From the NCBI GenBank assembly GCA_030684475.1, contig JAUXWB010000535.1, positions 1-44,518 on the forward strand: a DNA stretch of 44,518 nucleotides. Reading direction: 5' to 3'. Source of the stretch: Reyranella sp. Lineage in GTDB: Bacteria > Pseudomonadota > Alphaproteobacteria > Reyranellales > Reyranellaceae. Both the position numbers and the translations under genes were made by a program. The notes under the pieces were generated by a model. That model did not search any database. It was not told the DNA's origin and was given only the letters and a program-made list of their open reading frames with translations. Positions 1 to 8,736 of the stretch are shown in pieces; positions within the stretch are counted from its first letter, which is position 1; the number at the start of each line of letters is the position of its first letter.

Positions 1-16
1 ACCCGAAAACTGCGCC

Positions 17-50
17 GCTTCACGGCGCCCCGGCCGGGGCGCCGTGAAGC
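17..50. repeat. 34-bp perfect palindrome
   Basis: Positions 17-33 (ending GGCGCCCCGG) are the exact reverse complement of 34-50, giving 17-bp arms with no spacer. It lies about 105 bases beyond the stop of the TPR gene, which reads toward it. It could be a transcription terminator for that gene or a REP-like element. No immediate run of T follows on either strand, so a simple intrinsic terminator is not certain. The rest of 51-155 shows nothing I can support. Confidence 0.6.
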
Positions 51-155
51 CGGTACCCCAACTCAATCTGTCACCCATCCTCCCGGTCCATAGTGTTACC
101 CTTCGTCCCGGTTGCTCAAAAGTGTCGGATCAATGCTACCCAAACGGAATCGGCG

Positions 156-1559
156 CTAGTTCAGTCCGAACACGGCGAACTGCTTGTCGACCTCGGGATT
201 GAGCGTTCGGGCGGCGGCCTTGTCGGCGTCGCCACCCTTGGCGTCGCCGGTCCTGATCCTGGCCAGGCCGCGGCCGAACAGCGCCGTCGCACGGTTGGGG
301 GCCATGTCGAGCGCGGCATTGTAGTCGGCGAGCGCGAGGGCGTCGTCGCCCAGCTTCAGGTAGATGAAGCCGCGCGTGTCGCGAACGTCGAGATTGACCG
401 GCATGAGCCTGAGCGCCACGTCGCAGTCGGCAAGCGCCTTCAGGAGATCGCGGCCGGCGATGGCGCGCGTCAGGCAGCGGTTGTTGTAGGCGAGCCCGAA
501 GTTCTCGTCGAGTTCGAGGGCGGCCGTGTAGTCGGCGATCGCCTTCTGGTAGTCCGCCTGCGCGAAGTGGGCATAGCCGCGATTGAAGAAGGCGACGGGA
601 TTGTGCTTGTCGACGGCGATCGCCGCATCGAGGTCGCGAATCGCGAGATCGAGCTTGCCGTCGAGGGAATAGATCGCCGCGCGACTGGTCAGCGCGTCGA
701 CATTGCGCGGGCCGCGCTGGATGGCCGCGTCGTAGTCGCTGAGCGCCGCCTGCACCTCGTTGCGCCGCCTGTGGATCAGGCCGCGTTGGAAATAGGCCTG
801 CGTGCTGTTGGGGGCGAGCGCGATGGCGCGATCGAGGTCGACCAGGGCGCGCCCGGTTTCGCCGAGCTCGCCGAAGGCCTCGCCGCGACGGATCAGGGCC
901 AGCACGTTGTCCGGCTCGAGCACGAGGACCTTGTCGAAATCCTCGATGGCCCGCTGGTAGGCGCGCTTGCGGCTCGCCAGCAGGACGCCGCGTCCGAGAA
1001 AGGCGAGGGCCGCCTTGGGATCGAGGCGGAGGGCCTGGTTGTAGTCGTCCAGCGCCTGTTCGGTCTTGCCGAGGGCATCGGCCGCGGCGGCACGGCGGAA
1101 CAGGTTGAGCGCGTCGGGACTCCTCGAATTGATCAGGCTGTCGTAACGCTTGAGCGCATCGCTGTAGTCGTCGCTCGCCATCACCTTGTCGCCCAGTGCC
1201 GCGCGCGCGCTGCCGCGGATCAGCCGTGCCAGCGCCAGATCGTCGGGCGAGAGCTCGCGGCTCCCGATCGCCTTGGAGCAGTCGGCATTGCGCCGCTCGG
1301 CATTCTCCGGCGTCGGGAAGCCGCCCTGCACGCATCGCGCGAACAGGTCCCTGGTGGATTGCGCCGGCTTTTCCGCCGTTGCGGGGGCTGCCGCCGCGGG
1401 GGCGGCATCGGACGGTGCGGGACTTGGCGTCGAGACGACAGCAGGCGCGGGGGTGGGAGCCGCCTCCTGAGGCGGATACGCGTGGTAGGCGTATCCATAG
1501 AGCACCGCGGCCGCGGCGACGACGATGCCTGTCGCGATCAACACCCTGCGAAATTTCAT
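156..1559 (-). CDS. membrane-anchored TPR-repeat protein
   Basis: This 467-residue protein begins with a single hydrophobic segment (about residues 5-22) with a basic start, so it is probably anchored in the inner membrane with the bulk in the periplasm. A Pro/Ala-rich linker (about 28-66) follows. From about residue 80 to the C-terminus it is built of degenerate 34-residue tetratricopeptide repeats, recognisable by recurring units such as 'A-x-F-N-R-G-Y-A-H' and 'A-I-A-D-Y-T-A-A-L-E-L-D'. TPR arrays are protein-interaction scaffolds; no catalytic domain is visible and the partner is unknown. It is transcribed away from the neighbouring amidohydrolase promoter and seems to be a single-gene unit. 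Overlapping long ORFs in other frames are shadows of this repetitive GC-rich sequence. Confidence 0.9.
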   Translation of the reverse strand: MKFRRVLIATGIVVAAAAVLYGYAYHAYPPQEAAPTPAPAVVSTPSPAPSDAAPAAAAPATAEKPAQSTRDLFARCVQGGFPTPENAERRNADCSKAIGSRELSPDDLALARLIRGSARAALGDKVMASDDYSDALKRYDSLINSRSPDALNLFRRAAAADALGKTEQALDDYNQALRLDPKAALAFLGRGVLLASRKRAYQRAIEDFDKVLVLEPDNVLALIRRGEAFGELGETGRALVDLDRAIALAPNSTQAYFQRGLIHRRRNEVQAALSDYDAAIQRGPRNVDALTSRAAIYSLDGKLDLAIRDLDAAIAVDKHNPVAFFNRGYAHFAQADYQKAIADYTAALELDENFGLAYNNRCLTRAIAGRDLLKALADCDVALRLMPVNLDVRDTRGFIYLKLGDDALALADYNAALDMAPNRATALFGRGLARIRTGDAKGGDADKAAARTLNPEVDKQFAVFGLN

Positions 1560-1642
1560 GATATTTTCCTGGCCGGACTATAGCGCGTCGGGCCGGGCGG
1601 TCACAAAGCCCGAATCAGAGGGCCCGAATCGAAGGGCCCGAC

Positions 1643-2917
1643 TCAGGCTGCGATTGCCTGCGGCAGGATCGGCGCCGCCGCGTCGTGGCGCGTGCCGGCG
1701 CGCAGGCAGAACAGTGGGGAGAGCATCCGGTCGGCGGTCACCTCCGTGCCCTCGTTGTCGCCCAGCCTGAAGCGGCCGCGCTCGTCGGCCAGCACCGAGA
1801 CGTCGGCGACCGCGCCCGGCTTCAGCGTGCCGATCTCGCCTTGCATCCCGAGCATGGCGGCGCAGTTGGTCGTCACCATGGGCACGATCTGCGGCAACGT
1901 CAGCCCCAGCGCCAGCAGCTCGGTCATGGCGTACGACAGGCTGAAGCGGGCGGCGCCGGCGAAAGGATGCGCCTCCTCGTCGTCGGGATGCCTGGCCGGC
2001 GTGCCGGGCGGCGGCGGCATCCTGGTGTTGTAGCCGTGCATGTCGGCGCCCAGCGTGTCGGGCATGATGCCGGCGTCGAGGGCGAGGCGCGCCATCCGGA
2101 ACGAGAAGTGGCTGCCGTGGCCGACGTCGATCTTGAGGCCGCGCGCCAGCGCCGCGTCGACGACGGGATGCAGCTTGCCGTGCTTGTCGATGAAGCCGCC
2201 GGGATGGCGCGTGAAGGGGTGGGCCAGGATATCGCCCGGCCGCATCAGCTCGACGACGGCGGGCAGGATCTCGTCCGGATCGACGCCGTTGGTGCCGCTG
2301 TCCGGCAGCGGCCAGAGCTGGCCGAAGTGCATGTAGACCGGCAGCTGGGCCTCGCGCCCGATCTCGGCGGCGAGCCGCAGCACCTTCAGGCCCCAGCGCG
2401 CCACGCCGCCCAGCTCGGCATGAACCTTGATGCCGCGGATGAGATCGCGGTTGGCGAGCGCCGTCTTCACCGTGGCGGCGACGTCGACCCCGTCCGGCCC
2501 GTAGAGGTTGGGATAGAAGTGGCCTTCGAGGCCGCCCACGACATAGGCCGAGAGGAAGGAGAGCACGCGGCTCTTCGCCGGCTCGGCGATGAACTTCCGG
2601 AATCCCGGGAAGGTCATGCACGAGGCGCCGCCCTGGTCGACCAGGGTGGTGACGCCGCTTTCGACGCCCACCAGGTCGGCGGGCAGGCCGAAGCGGCCGG
2701 AGACATACGTATATATATGAGTGTGGGTGTCGATCATCCCCGGCAGGACGAGGCGGCCACGCGCGTCGATGGTCTCGCGCGCTGTGCCCGGCAGATCCTT
2801 TTGGACGGCGGCGATGCGGCCGTCGGTGATGGCGACGTCGGCGATCCCATCGAGGCCGGTCGCGGGGTCGATGACGTGGCCGCCGCGCAGAAGGAGGTCG
2901 AAGGGGGCGAGGGTCAT
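1643..2917 (-). CDS. amidohydrolase/deacetylase family metallohydrolase
   Basis: A 424-residue member of the amidohydrolase superfamily, dihydroorotase-like EF_0837/AHA_3915 branch. The N-terminal beta-sandwich reads L-L-R-G-G-H-V-I-D-P, followed by the strand-1 metal motif D63-T-H-T-H67. Lys164 in the I-K-V-H stretch fits the carboxylated bridging lysine. His197, His233 and Asp292 fit the remaining metal and catalytic positions, so a binuclear zinc site is expected. The C-terminal L-K-P-G-A-V-A-D-V motif closes the beta-sandwich. Family members hydrolyse amide or ester bonds in N-acyl amino acids or cyclic amides; the substrate here cannot be assigned. An AT-rich run (about 2705-2718) inside the gene encodes the I-Y-T-Y stretch just after the metal motif and is unlike the surrounding GC-rich codon use. 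Confidence 0.9.
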   Translation of the reverse strand: MTLAPFDLLLRGGHVIDPATGLDGIADVAITDGRIAAVQKDLPGTARETIDARGRLVLPGMIDTHTHIYTYVSGRFGLPADLVGVESGVTTLVDQGGASCMTFPGFRKFIAEPAKSRVLSFLSAYVVGGLEGHFYPNLYGPDGVDVAATVKTALANRDLIRGIKVHAELGGVARWGLKVLRLAAEIGREAQLPVYMHFGQLWPLPDSGTNGVDPDEILPAVVELMRPGDILAHPFTRHPGGFIDKHGKLHPVVDAALARGLKIDVGHGSHFSFRMARLALDAGIMPDTLGADMHGYNTRMPPPPGTPARHPDDEEAHPFAGAARFSLSYAMTELLALGLTLPQIVPMVTTNCAAMLGMQGEIGTLKPGAVADVSVLADERGRFRLGDNEGTEVTADRMLSPLFCLRAGTRHDAAAPILPQAIAA

Positions 2918-3024
2918 GGCGCCGGCGCCGCAAGGTCCATGCCAACTCCCAAGTTGTTCGTCACGGTGAATTGGCGCAAATTTCGCCGCGCAAGCCGCTT
3001 CGGGGCGATCCTTCCGCTATCTCT

Positions 3025-3222
3025 TCAGCGTTGTGATTCCAGCGGTAGGTTCGTCAGCCTCGCGGGCGACGATATCCCTCCGGGTGGCGTGTATCCGGGC
3101 ACACGTTTGAAGTCGTAGGGCGCATAGGGGTCTGCCGAACACCCACCCACCATGCCAAGCCCCACCATGCCAGGACCCAGCATGCCGACAAGTGCCATGA
3201 CGAGCCGCGTAAGCCGCCTCAT
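3025..3222 (-). CDS. small putative lipoprotein
   Basis: A 65-residue protein with a basic start (MRRLTR), a hydrophobic Met/Gly-rich segment and a lipobox-like V-G-G-C around residue 28. The mature part would be only about 38 residues and is rich in Pro and Tyr (D-P-Y-A-P-Y-D). This is typical of the small hypothetical lipoproteins common in alphaproteobacteria. A slightly longer start is possible ten bases upstream in another frame, but that frame lacks the lipobox, so I chose this one. No function can be proposed. Moderate confidence because the ORF is short. Confidence 0.5.
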   Translation of the reverse strand: MRRLTRLVMALVGMLGPGMVGLGMVGGCSADPYAPYDFKRVPGYTPPGGISSPARLTNLPLESQR

Positions 3223-3262
3223 GGCGATTCAACAGTAAAGTCGAACCAGGGTTCCGTCGCCG

Positions 3263-3511
3263 TCAGCGGCAGATGAAGGCCTTGAAGGTGATGATGTCGC
3301 ACGGCGAGCCGGTGCGCTCGCAATAGGCGACGAACTCTTCCGGCGTGACCGGGACCATCTGGATGGAGTGCCGCCGGGCCCGCCACTCCGCCATCCGGGC
3401 CGCTTCCTTCAGGTGCCAGTCGGCGTAGGAGGAGGCGGGGTAGTGCTTCACGAGTTTCTGCAGCTTCTCGTGATCGGTGGCGCTCACCTTGGCGAAGTAC
3501 TGGACGGCCAT
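3263..3511 (-). CDS. hypothetical protein, 82 aa
   Basis: An 82-residue soluble protein with no signal peptide or membrane segment. It has an amphipathic, Lys/His-rich N-terminal half (A-T-D-H-E-K-L-Q-K-L-V-K-H-Y) and a C-terminal half with three cysteines (Y-C-E-R-T-G-S-P-C and the terminal I-C-R). I do not recognise the family. Its codon and amino-acid composition looks protein-like rather than the Arg/Ala-rich pattern of shadow frames. It stands alone between the small lipoprotein and the protease gene, both on the same strand. Confidence 0.6.
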   Translation of the reverse strand: MAVQYFAKVSATDHEKLQKLVKHYPASSYADWHLKEAARMAEWRARRHSIQMVPVTPEEFVAYCERTGSPCDIITFKAFICR

Positions 3512-3644
3512 GCCGGTGTATCCTCTTTGCTGGTGCCGCTTTTACCCGCCCGAGGACGCTTCCTGCAATGCGCTTTCCTGCCCTGATGCCGGTTCTGATC
3601 CCGGCGCCGCCGATGGGCGTCGCTGCCCTGCCGGCGCGCCGGCC

Positions 3645-4685
3645 CTAGCGCCTGCAGTCGATGAGGACGGAGAAGGCGCGGGCCCTTTCACCGATGTCGG
3701 CGACGCTGAGGTCGCGGCCGCCGCCGGAAGTTTCGATGGGCACGCCGGAGGCTTCGAGGAAAGTCCGGGCAACATCGGCCTTGAGCGCGAAGTTGACGTT
3801 CTGCGGCACATCGCGGCTGCGCGAGCCGAGCGACGCCGTGATGACGCCCACGACGTTGCCGGCGGAGTCGAGCAGCGGGCCGCCGCTGTTGCCGCCCTGG
3901 ATCGGCGCAGAAATCTGCAGATAGCGCGAGTCGTCGCGGAAGCCGGACAGGGCACTGATGCTGCCGTTGGTCACCACGCCGCCGGAAGACAGCGTCCCCG
4001 TCATCGGAAAGCCGTAGGCGACCACCGCATCGCCCGCGCGCACCGCCCGCCCGCCGCGAAACGCCGCGACCGCGGGCGAAGGCGCGGCGATCAGGACGGC
4101 GAGATCGTTCGCGGCATCCGACCTCACGACGCTCGCCGGAACCGGGGCGCTGCCCTGCCGGGCGATGGTGAGTTCCCGGCACTTGGCAATGACATGGGCA
4201 TTGGTGAGCACATGGCCCTGGCGGTTGATGTAGAAGCCGGTGCCGGTGCCGACGCGCCGCGTGGCCGCGGGCGGGGCGGCGCCGCTGGCGGCGGCGCCTG
4301 GCGCTGCCGCCGTGGCCTTGAAGCTGAGATAGCGCGCGCTGTGCTCGCGGCTGAGGCCGTAGGTGAAGGCCACGGGATTTCCGCTGCTGGAGGTGCCGCT
4401 GCCGAAGCCGCTCATCGGCGACAGGCCGGTGAAGGAGATGGCGGCGCGCTGGCCGTCGTCGCAGGCGATCAGGCCCTGGCCGGTGAGACCGGCGCCGTAG
4501 GCGAAGTCGCCCGAGCAGCGGTTGCCCTTGGCGTTCGTGAGTTCGATCGTGCCGCGGCGATCGAGATAGCCGGTCGCCGAGCCGGTGTAGAGGTCGTCCT
4601 CGTCGCCGACGATGCCGAAGACCGATACCGACGCGCAGCCGGCGAGCGCCGCGCCGGCCAGGAGAAGCAGAACAAGATATGGCAT
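3645..4685 (-). CDS. lipoprotein trypsin-like serine protease (S1C type)
   Basis: A 346-residue protein with a lipoprotein signal: a hydrophobic stretch then L-A-G-C with the lipid-acceptor Cys17. Residues about 25-125 form an N-terminal region of unknown fold. A Gly/Ala/Pro linker leads to a chymotrypsin-fold protease domain with a complete triad: His164 in L-T-N-A-H-V, Asp194 in N-D-L-A-V-L, and Ser267 in G-G-N-S-G-G-P. This resembles HtrA/Deg-type S1C proteases, but there is no room for a PDZ domain after the catalytic domain, which runs to the C-terminus. It probably acts at the membrane surface in the periplasm. Cys169 and the C-terminal Cys could pair. The substrate is unknown. Confidence 0.9.
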   Translation of the reverse strand: MPYLVLLLLAGAALAGCASVSVFGIVGDEDDLYTGSATGYLDRRGTIELTNAKGNRCSGDFAYGAGLTGQGLIACDDGQRAAISFTGLSPMSGFGSGTSSSGNPVAFTYGLSREHSARYLSFKATAAAPGAAASGAAPPAATRRVGTGTGFYINRQGHVLTNAHVIAKCRELTIARQGSAPVPASVVRSDAANDLAVLIAAPSPAVAAFRGGRAVRAGDAVVAYGFPMTGTLSSGGVVTNGSISALSGFRDDSRYLQISAPIQGGNSGGPLLDSAGNVVGVITASLGSRSRDVPQNVNFALKADVARTFLEASGVPIETSGGGRDLSVADIGERARAFSVLIDCRR

Positions 4686-4880
4686 CGCCGTCCCTTGAGG
4701 TTTGTCGAACTATACAACCCAACTTCCAGGCGGCCAGCAACCCGAGATTGCAAACGATGCGGTCTGCCGTGCCTTGCGCATATGGACGCGCTTGCAGTCG
4801 GTGCTGGCCCACGTTGGGCATTGCCGTAACCCGCGGGAAAGCCGGCGCACCGGCCGGGCCGGCGTGGCGTGACCGAGCGG

Positions 4881-5213
4881 TCAGCCGACGATCGTCTTCT
4901 CCTCGACGAGGTAGCTCCGGATGCGGCCGATGAAGATCGCGCCGTCGGCGTGCAGCGCCTTCATCTCGGGCGTGCGCGCCGCGGCCTCGAGGGCGGCGCG
5001 GTCGTCGAACCACAGCTCGGCGACGCCGTCGATCTCCAGCGCAAGTGCTGCGATGTCGGCGCGCGGGCGCTCGGCCGCGATGTGGTTCTGCACGTAGCGC
5101 CGGAGGCCCGGCACGGCATGGGCCAGCGGCGCATGGACCTCGACCCAGTGCTTCATGAACTGCTCGTGCGTCCAGCCAGGCTTGCGCGCGAGCAGGCCGA
5201 TGGTCTTGATCAT
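4881..5213 (-). CDS. EthD domain-containing protein
   Basis: A 110-residue dimeric alpha/beta-barrel protein of the EthD family. The signature is clear: K-P-G-W-T-H-E-Q-F-M-K-H-W, then the conserved V-H-A-P-L-A near residue 30, and a C-terminal E-K-T-I strand. EthD was named for ethyl tert-butyl ether breakdown, and relatives act as small polyketide cyclases or accessory catabolic proteins; the exact reaction here is unknown. The start lies only 36 bases from the divergent hydrolase gene at 5250, so the two share a very short promoter region. Confidence 0.9.
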   Translation of the reverse strand: MIKTIGLLARKPGWTHEQFMKHWVEVHAPLAHAVPGLRRYVQNHIAAERPRADIAALALEIDGVAELWFDDRAALEAAARTPEMKALHADGAIFIGRIRSYLVEEKTIVG

Positions 5214-5249
5214 TGTGCGTGTCTCCCGCCGTTCGGGCTAGTATTGCCC

Positions 5250-6035
5250 ATGATCCGCCTGCTCGCGATTGCATTCCTCATGCTGTTTGGCGGCGGCGCC
5301 GCGGCGCAGTCCGTCAGCTTTCCCAGCATCGCCGTCGGCAGTTCGGCCGCCGGTCCCGAGATCAAGGGCTGGACCTACAAGCCGGCCGGCGCGGGCCCGT
5401 TCCCGGCCGTCATCCTCGCACACTCCTGCTCGGGCACGACCCCGCACACCGACACCTGGGGCAGGCTGCTGGTGAGCTGGGGCTATCTCGTGCTGGCGCC
5501 CGACTCGTTCGGCCCGCGCGGCACCAAGGCGGTCTGCACCACGCCCCGCACGGTGACGCACAATATGCGAGTGGCCGACATCGCGGGCGCGCTCGATTAT
5601 CTCGCCACCCGGCCCGATGTGATCAAGGGCAGGATCGGCATCATCGGCCACAGCCACGGCGGCTCGACCGTCATCCGCGCGGCGCAGAAGAGCTTCGATC
5701 TCGCCAAGCGCGGCCTCGCCGGCGGCGTCGCCTATTATCCCAATTGCAATCCGGCGTTCGACACCGGGATCGACATTCCCGTGCTGCTGCTGGCCGGCGA
5801 CAAGGACGACTGGACGCCGGCCGACCGCTGCCGGCAGGTGGTCGCGGGCCTGGCGCGGCCCGACCTGGTCGAGGCGGTCTACTATCCCAACGCCTTTCAC
5901 AGTTTCGATTCGAAGGCCCGGGACCGCACGGTGCCGGGAGCCGGCGGCAAGATGCATCAGCTGGCCTACGATCCCGCGGCGGCGCCCGACGCCGAGGCGC
6001 GCACCAGGGCGTTCTTCGCGAAGGTCCTGCAGTAG
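5250..6035 (+). CDS. secreted dienelactone-hydrolase family protein
   Basis: A 261-residue alpha/beta hydrolase. The chosen ATG gives a Sec signal peptide (MIRLLAIAFL..., cleavage near A-A-A-Q) and places the start just beyond the divergent EthD gene; an upstream extension of the frame overlaps EthD and is not needed. The nucleophile motif is G-H-S-H-G-G with Ser135, whereas classical dienelactone hydrolases use Cys here. Asp184 or Asp187 (L-A-G-D-K-D-D) and His217 (N-A-F-H-S-F-D) complete the triad. The conserved early H-S-C-S-G segment (58-62) fits the oxyanion region. Periplasmic ester or lactone hydrolysis is the likely role; the substrate is unknown. Confidence 0.88.
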   Translation: MIRLLAIAFLMLFGGGAAAQSVSFPSIAVGSSAAGPEIKGWTYKPAGAGPFPAVILAHSCSGTTPHTDTWGRLLVSWGYLVLAPDSFGPRGTKAVCTTPRTVTHNMRVADIAGALDYLATRPDVIKGRIGIIGHSHGGSTVIRAAQKSFDLAKRGLAGGVAYYPNCNPAFDTGIDIPVLLLAGDKDDWTPADRCRQVVAGLARPDLVEAVYYPNAFHSFDSKARDRTVPGAGGKMHQLAYDPAAAPDAEARTRAFFAKVLQ

Positions 6036-6101
6036 AACCGGCTCAGAAGGTAAGCACAAACGTTCAAGACGGCGGTTGGCCGCCGGCGATAGCCTCTGCC
6101 C

Positions 6102-6665
6102 ATGTTGCTGTCGCTGATCGTAGCGTCGCTCGTCGTCATGGGCAGTCCGGGGCCGTCGACGATCAGCGTGACGGCGGTCGGCGCGGCGTTCGGGTTGGGC
6201 CGGTCGCTCGGCTATCTGTCGGGGCTGATTGCCGGCACGGTCGCCGTGCTGTTCGCGGTGGCGACGGGCGTGGTCTCGCTTCTGCTCGCCTTGCCACGGC
6301 TGGCGCCCCTGCTGCTGGCGGCGTCCGCCGCCTATATTCTCTATCTCGCCTACCAGATCGCAACGGCGCTGCCGTTGTCGAAGCCGGACGCCGCCGTGGC
6401 AGCACCTTCCTTCGCGGGCGGCTTCCTGCTGGCGATCGCCAATCCCAAGGCCTATGTCGCGATCGCCGCCGTCTTTGCCGGCACGGCGCTCGAGCCCGCG
6501 CTGAAGACGTTGGTGCTGGCGGTCATGATCGTGTTCATCCACATGCTGTGGTTGCTGGCCGGTGTCGCCTTTTCGCGGGTCTTCCACGATCCGGCATGGT
6601 CGCGACGCGTCAACATCGCCTTCGCCGCTGCACTGGTGGCGACGACGGCCTACGCCGTCATGTGA
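6102..6665 (+). CDS. LysE/RhtB family translocator
   Basis: A 187-residue integral membrane protein with about six hydrophobic segments. The family hallmark is the N-terminal M-G-S-P-G-P-S motif (residues 13-19), and a second conserved stretch reads A-I-A-N-P-K-A-Y. LysE/RhtB proteins export amino acids or related metabolites across the inner membrane; substrates cannot be told from sequence. It starts 66 bases after the hydrolase gene and may be cotranscribed with it. Its last codons overlap by 16 bases the 3' end of the convergent MFS gene. Confidence 0.93.
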   Translation: MLLSLIVASLVVMGSPGPSTISVTAVGAAFGLGRSLGYLSGLIAGTVAVLFAVATGVVSLLLALPRLAPLLLAASAAYILYLAYQIATALPLSKPDAAVAAPSFAGGFLLAIANPKAYVAIAAVFAGTALEPALKTLVLAVMIVFIHMLWLLAGVAFSRVFHDPAWSRRVNIAFAAALVATTAYAVM

Positions 6666-8227
6666 CTGCCGGGATCCGTCCGGTGCGTCTTGCGCTGTCC
6701 GGGACGTATCAGCGACATCGAGCCCGCCAGAGCGGCCAGGCCGCCGAGCAGCAGGATGACGTCGCGGCTCGCCGCCACGAGCGACGATGTCGGGACATCC
6801 AGCGTGCTGCCGCCGGCCCCGCCCAGCCCCAGCGCGAAAAGCGTCGAAGCGCCGGCGATGCCGGCGCTCATGCCGATCAGGCGCACGACGTTCAGCACGC
6901 TGCCCGCCTGGCCTGTCTGCTCGGGCGGTGCCGCCGCCATGATCGCGCTGCTGTTCGGCGAGATGAACAGGCCCTGTCCGGCGCCGAAGATGGCCAATGC
7001 CAGCGTGACCAGTGGCAGGTTGTCGGCCGAGCCATCGAGAAAGACATAAATCATGGCCAGGCTGGCGACGCAGATCAGCATGCCGCCGCAGGTCGGCGCC
7101 CGCGCGCCGAAGCGGTCGTAGAGGGTGCCGCCGACCGGCGCCATCAGGCCCAGCGTCACGGGCAGGATCGACAGTCGGAGCCCCGCCGCCAATGCAGAGT
7201 CGTGATAGATGCGCACCAGGACGAAGGGGATGAGAAAGAACACGCCGAACAGCATGGCATACGACAGGAAGTTGGCCGCGTTGCCGAGCAGGAAGGCGCG
7301 CTTGCCCAGAAGATGCAGGTCGAGCAGCGGCGCGGCGGCGCGACGCTCGGCTCGGACGAACAGGACGAGGAAGACGATGCCGAACAGCAGGCAGCCGATC
7401 AGGGCCGGCGACGTCAGCCCCCAGACATGGCCCTCGTTCAGCACGGCGACGACGGCCGTCAGCGCCGGCGCGATCAGGATCGCCCCGCGCCAGTCGAAGC
7501 GGCCCGTGTCGGGCAGCGCCTTGGTCCGGGGGAGGACGAGCCAGCCCAGGATGACACCCACCAGGCCGATCGGAACATTGATCCAGAAAGCCCAGTGCCA
7601 GTCGAGCGTGTCCAGGATCAGGCCGCCGACCGCCGGTCCGACGCCGAGGCCGATCGCCTGGGCCGCCGATTGCAGCCCGAGGCCACGTCCGTGCTCCTTC
7701 GGGCCGGTGGCCATGACGATGATGGCGATGCTGTTCGCGGTCAGCAGCGCGGCGCCGATGCTCTGCAGGATGCGGAAGAAGATCAGCATCGGGAGGTCCG
7801 TGGCGAAGCCGCACAGGCCCGACCCGATGATGAAGAGCAGGAAGCCGCCGGTGTAGAGGAGCTTGCGGCCGACCATATCGGCGAGGCGACCGAAGGTCGG
7901 CGTGAAAGACGCCATCGCCAGCAGGTAGGCGACCGCGACCCAGCTCACGCTGCTGAGGCGGGCGGCAAATTCGACCTCGAGCCTGGGCAGGAGCACCTGC
8001 GTCATGCTGGCGTCGACCTGGCCCATGACCGAGCCGATGCACACCGTTCCGACGACGAGCCAGCGATAGGAGGCGAGGCGGGCGATGGCCTGCAGCGGCG
8101 GAGGTTCGCGGCCTTCGAGCGCCGCCGCGCGAAGCGCCCCGATCGAGAAGGGACCAGGAGAGGCGTCGGTCAGGACTGGGCTCCGTTCGTGAGCTGGCTG
8201 CCGGCGCCGCGCGACGGTGTCAGGCAC
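6650..8227 (-). CDS. DHA2-family MFS transporter (EmrB/QacA type)
   Basis: A drug:H+ antiporter-like protein of about 525 residues with 14 predicted membrane segments. Recognisable parts are M-G-Q-V-D-A-S at the end of TM1, G-R-L-A-D-M-V-G-R-K in the first cytoplasmic loop, and the antiporter-type motif C region G-L-G-V-G-P-A-V-G-G in TM5. The open frame continues upstream to 8407, but residues before the GTG at 8227 have the Arg/Ser/Pro-rich look of non-coding sequence and homologues begin close to the L-A-S-Y-R-W-L-V-V segment. No good ribosome site distinguishes the starts, so the start is uncertain. It probably exports toxic compounds. It is convergent with, and overlaps by 16 bases, the LysE gene. 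Confidence 0.85.
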   Translation of the reverse strand: MPDTVARRRQPAHERSPVLTDASPGPFSIGALRAAALEGREPPPLQAIARLASYRWLVVGTVCIGSVMGQVDASMTQVLLPRLEVEFAARLSSVSWVAVAYLLAMASFTPTFGRLADMVGRKLLYTGGFLLFIIGSGLCGFATDLPMLIFFRILQSIGAALLTANSIAIIVMATGPKEHGRGLGLQSAAQAIGLGVGPAVGGLILDTLDWHWAFWINVPIGLVGVILGWLVLPRTKALPDTGRFDWRGAILIAPALTAVVAVLNEGHVWGLTSPALIGCLLFGIVFLVLFVRAERRAAAPLLDLHLLGKRAFLLGNAANFLSYAMLFGVFFLIPFVLVRIYHDSALAAGLRLSILPVTLGLMAPVGGTLYDRFGARAPTCGGMLICVASLAMIYVFLDGSADNLPLVTLALAIFGAGQGLFISPNSSAIMAAAPPEQTGQAGSVLNVVRLIGMSAGIAGASTLFALGLGGAGGSTLDVPTSSLVAASRDVILLLGGLAALAGSMSLIRPGQRKTHRTDPGSHMTA

Positions 8228-8435
8228 GGTATCGCGCGGCGGCGGTTTGACGCCAGCCGAATTCGCAGGCGATGTTCGGCCAGGCAGCGTCGAAGGACTC
8301 AACGCGCCCTGGCCGGCGATCGTCGTCGATGGCGAAGCCCCATTGCGTATCATGACAGACGAAGAATTCAGGAGCGGCCGCGCACCAGCGACAGCGCGGC
8401 TGGCCATCTGGGCCAGGGATCGTGGCCCTCAGGGC

Positions 8436-8723
8436 CTAGACCTTGAGGAAGGCAAGGCGATCATCGACCTGGCCCGGCGCAATTTCGAGGATGTCGGGGC
8501 TGACCACGTCTTCGGCGACGAACGGATCTTCCCTCAGCCGTGCTTCGAGATCGGTGCGTGAGATGTTGTGGGCGAGAACCGCACCGCCGGCACTCGGCTG
8601 AAGGCTGCCCGTCAGAAGGAAAACGCCATCCTCGAAGCCCTGCCTGATCCAGGCGTTGTGGCCTCCCATGAACTGCGGAGCCTTGGCCTTGTTGGCGGAA
8701 AATCTGAGGGTCACGACGAACAT
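8436..8723 (-). CDS. YciI-like protein
   Basis: A 95-residue YCII-related domain protein. The start at 8723 is supported by a strong ribosome site (GGAGG, seven bases upstream); the longer frame beginning at 8909 runs into the TetR gene and is not needed. Features fit the family: a beta-strand start M-F-V-V-T-L-R-F, then G-G-H-N-A-W-I, G-S-L-Q-P-S-A-G-G-A-V, D-P-F at about residues 67-69, and a terminal D-R-L-A-F-L. YciI-like proteins are small ferredoxin-fold dimers with a His-Asp pair thought to be catalytic, but few have known reactions. It lies 13 bases downstream of the TetR gene and is probably cotranscribed and controlled by it. Confidence 0.88.
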   Translation of the reverse strand: MFVVTLRFSANKAKAPQFMGGHNAWIRQGFEDGVFLLTGSLQPSAGGAVLAHNISRTDLEARLREDPFVAEDVVSPDILEIAPGQVDDRLAFLKV

Positions 8724-8736
8724 CCGGCTGCCTCCA

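Noticed and set aside
93..1583. Long plus-strand ORF of 496 codons opposite the TPR gene
   Set aside because: It mirrors the TPR gene; composition is Val/Gly/Arg-rich with no domain, as expected for antisense of GC-rich coding DNA.
5238..8042. Minus-strand ORF of 934 codons
   Set aside because: Out of frame with the MFS gene and antisense to the hydrolase; no recognisable domain.
8228..8407. N-terminal extension of the MFS transporter to 8407
   Set aside because: Sixty residues of Ser/Pro/Arg-rich sequence without ribosome site; transporters of this family start shortly before the first helix.
5213..8446. Plus-strand ORF of 1077 codons
   Set aside because: It runs through the hydrolase and LysE genes in a wrong frame and antisense to the MFS gene; sequence is Arg/Gln/Asp-rich low complexity.
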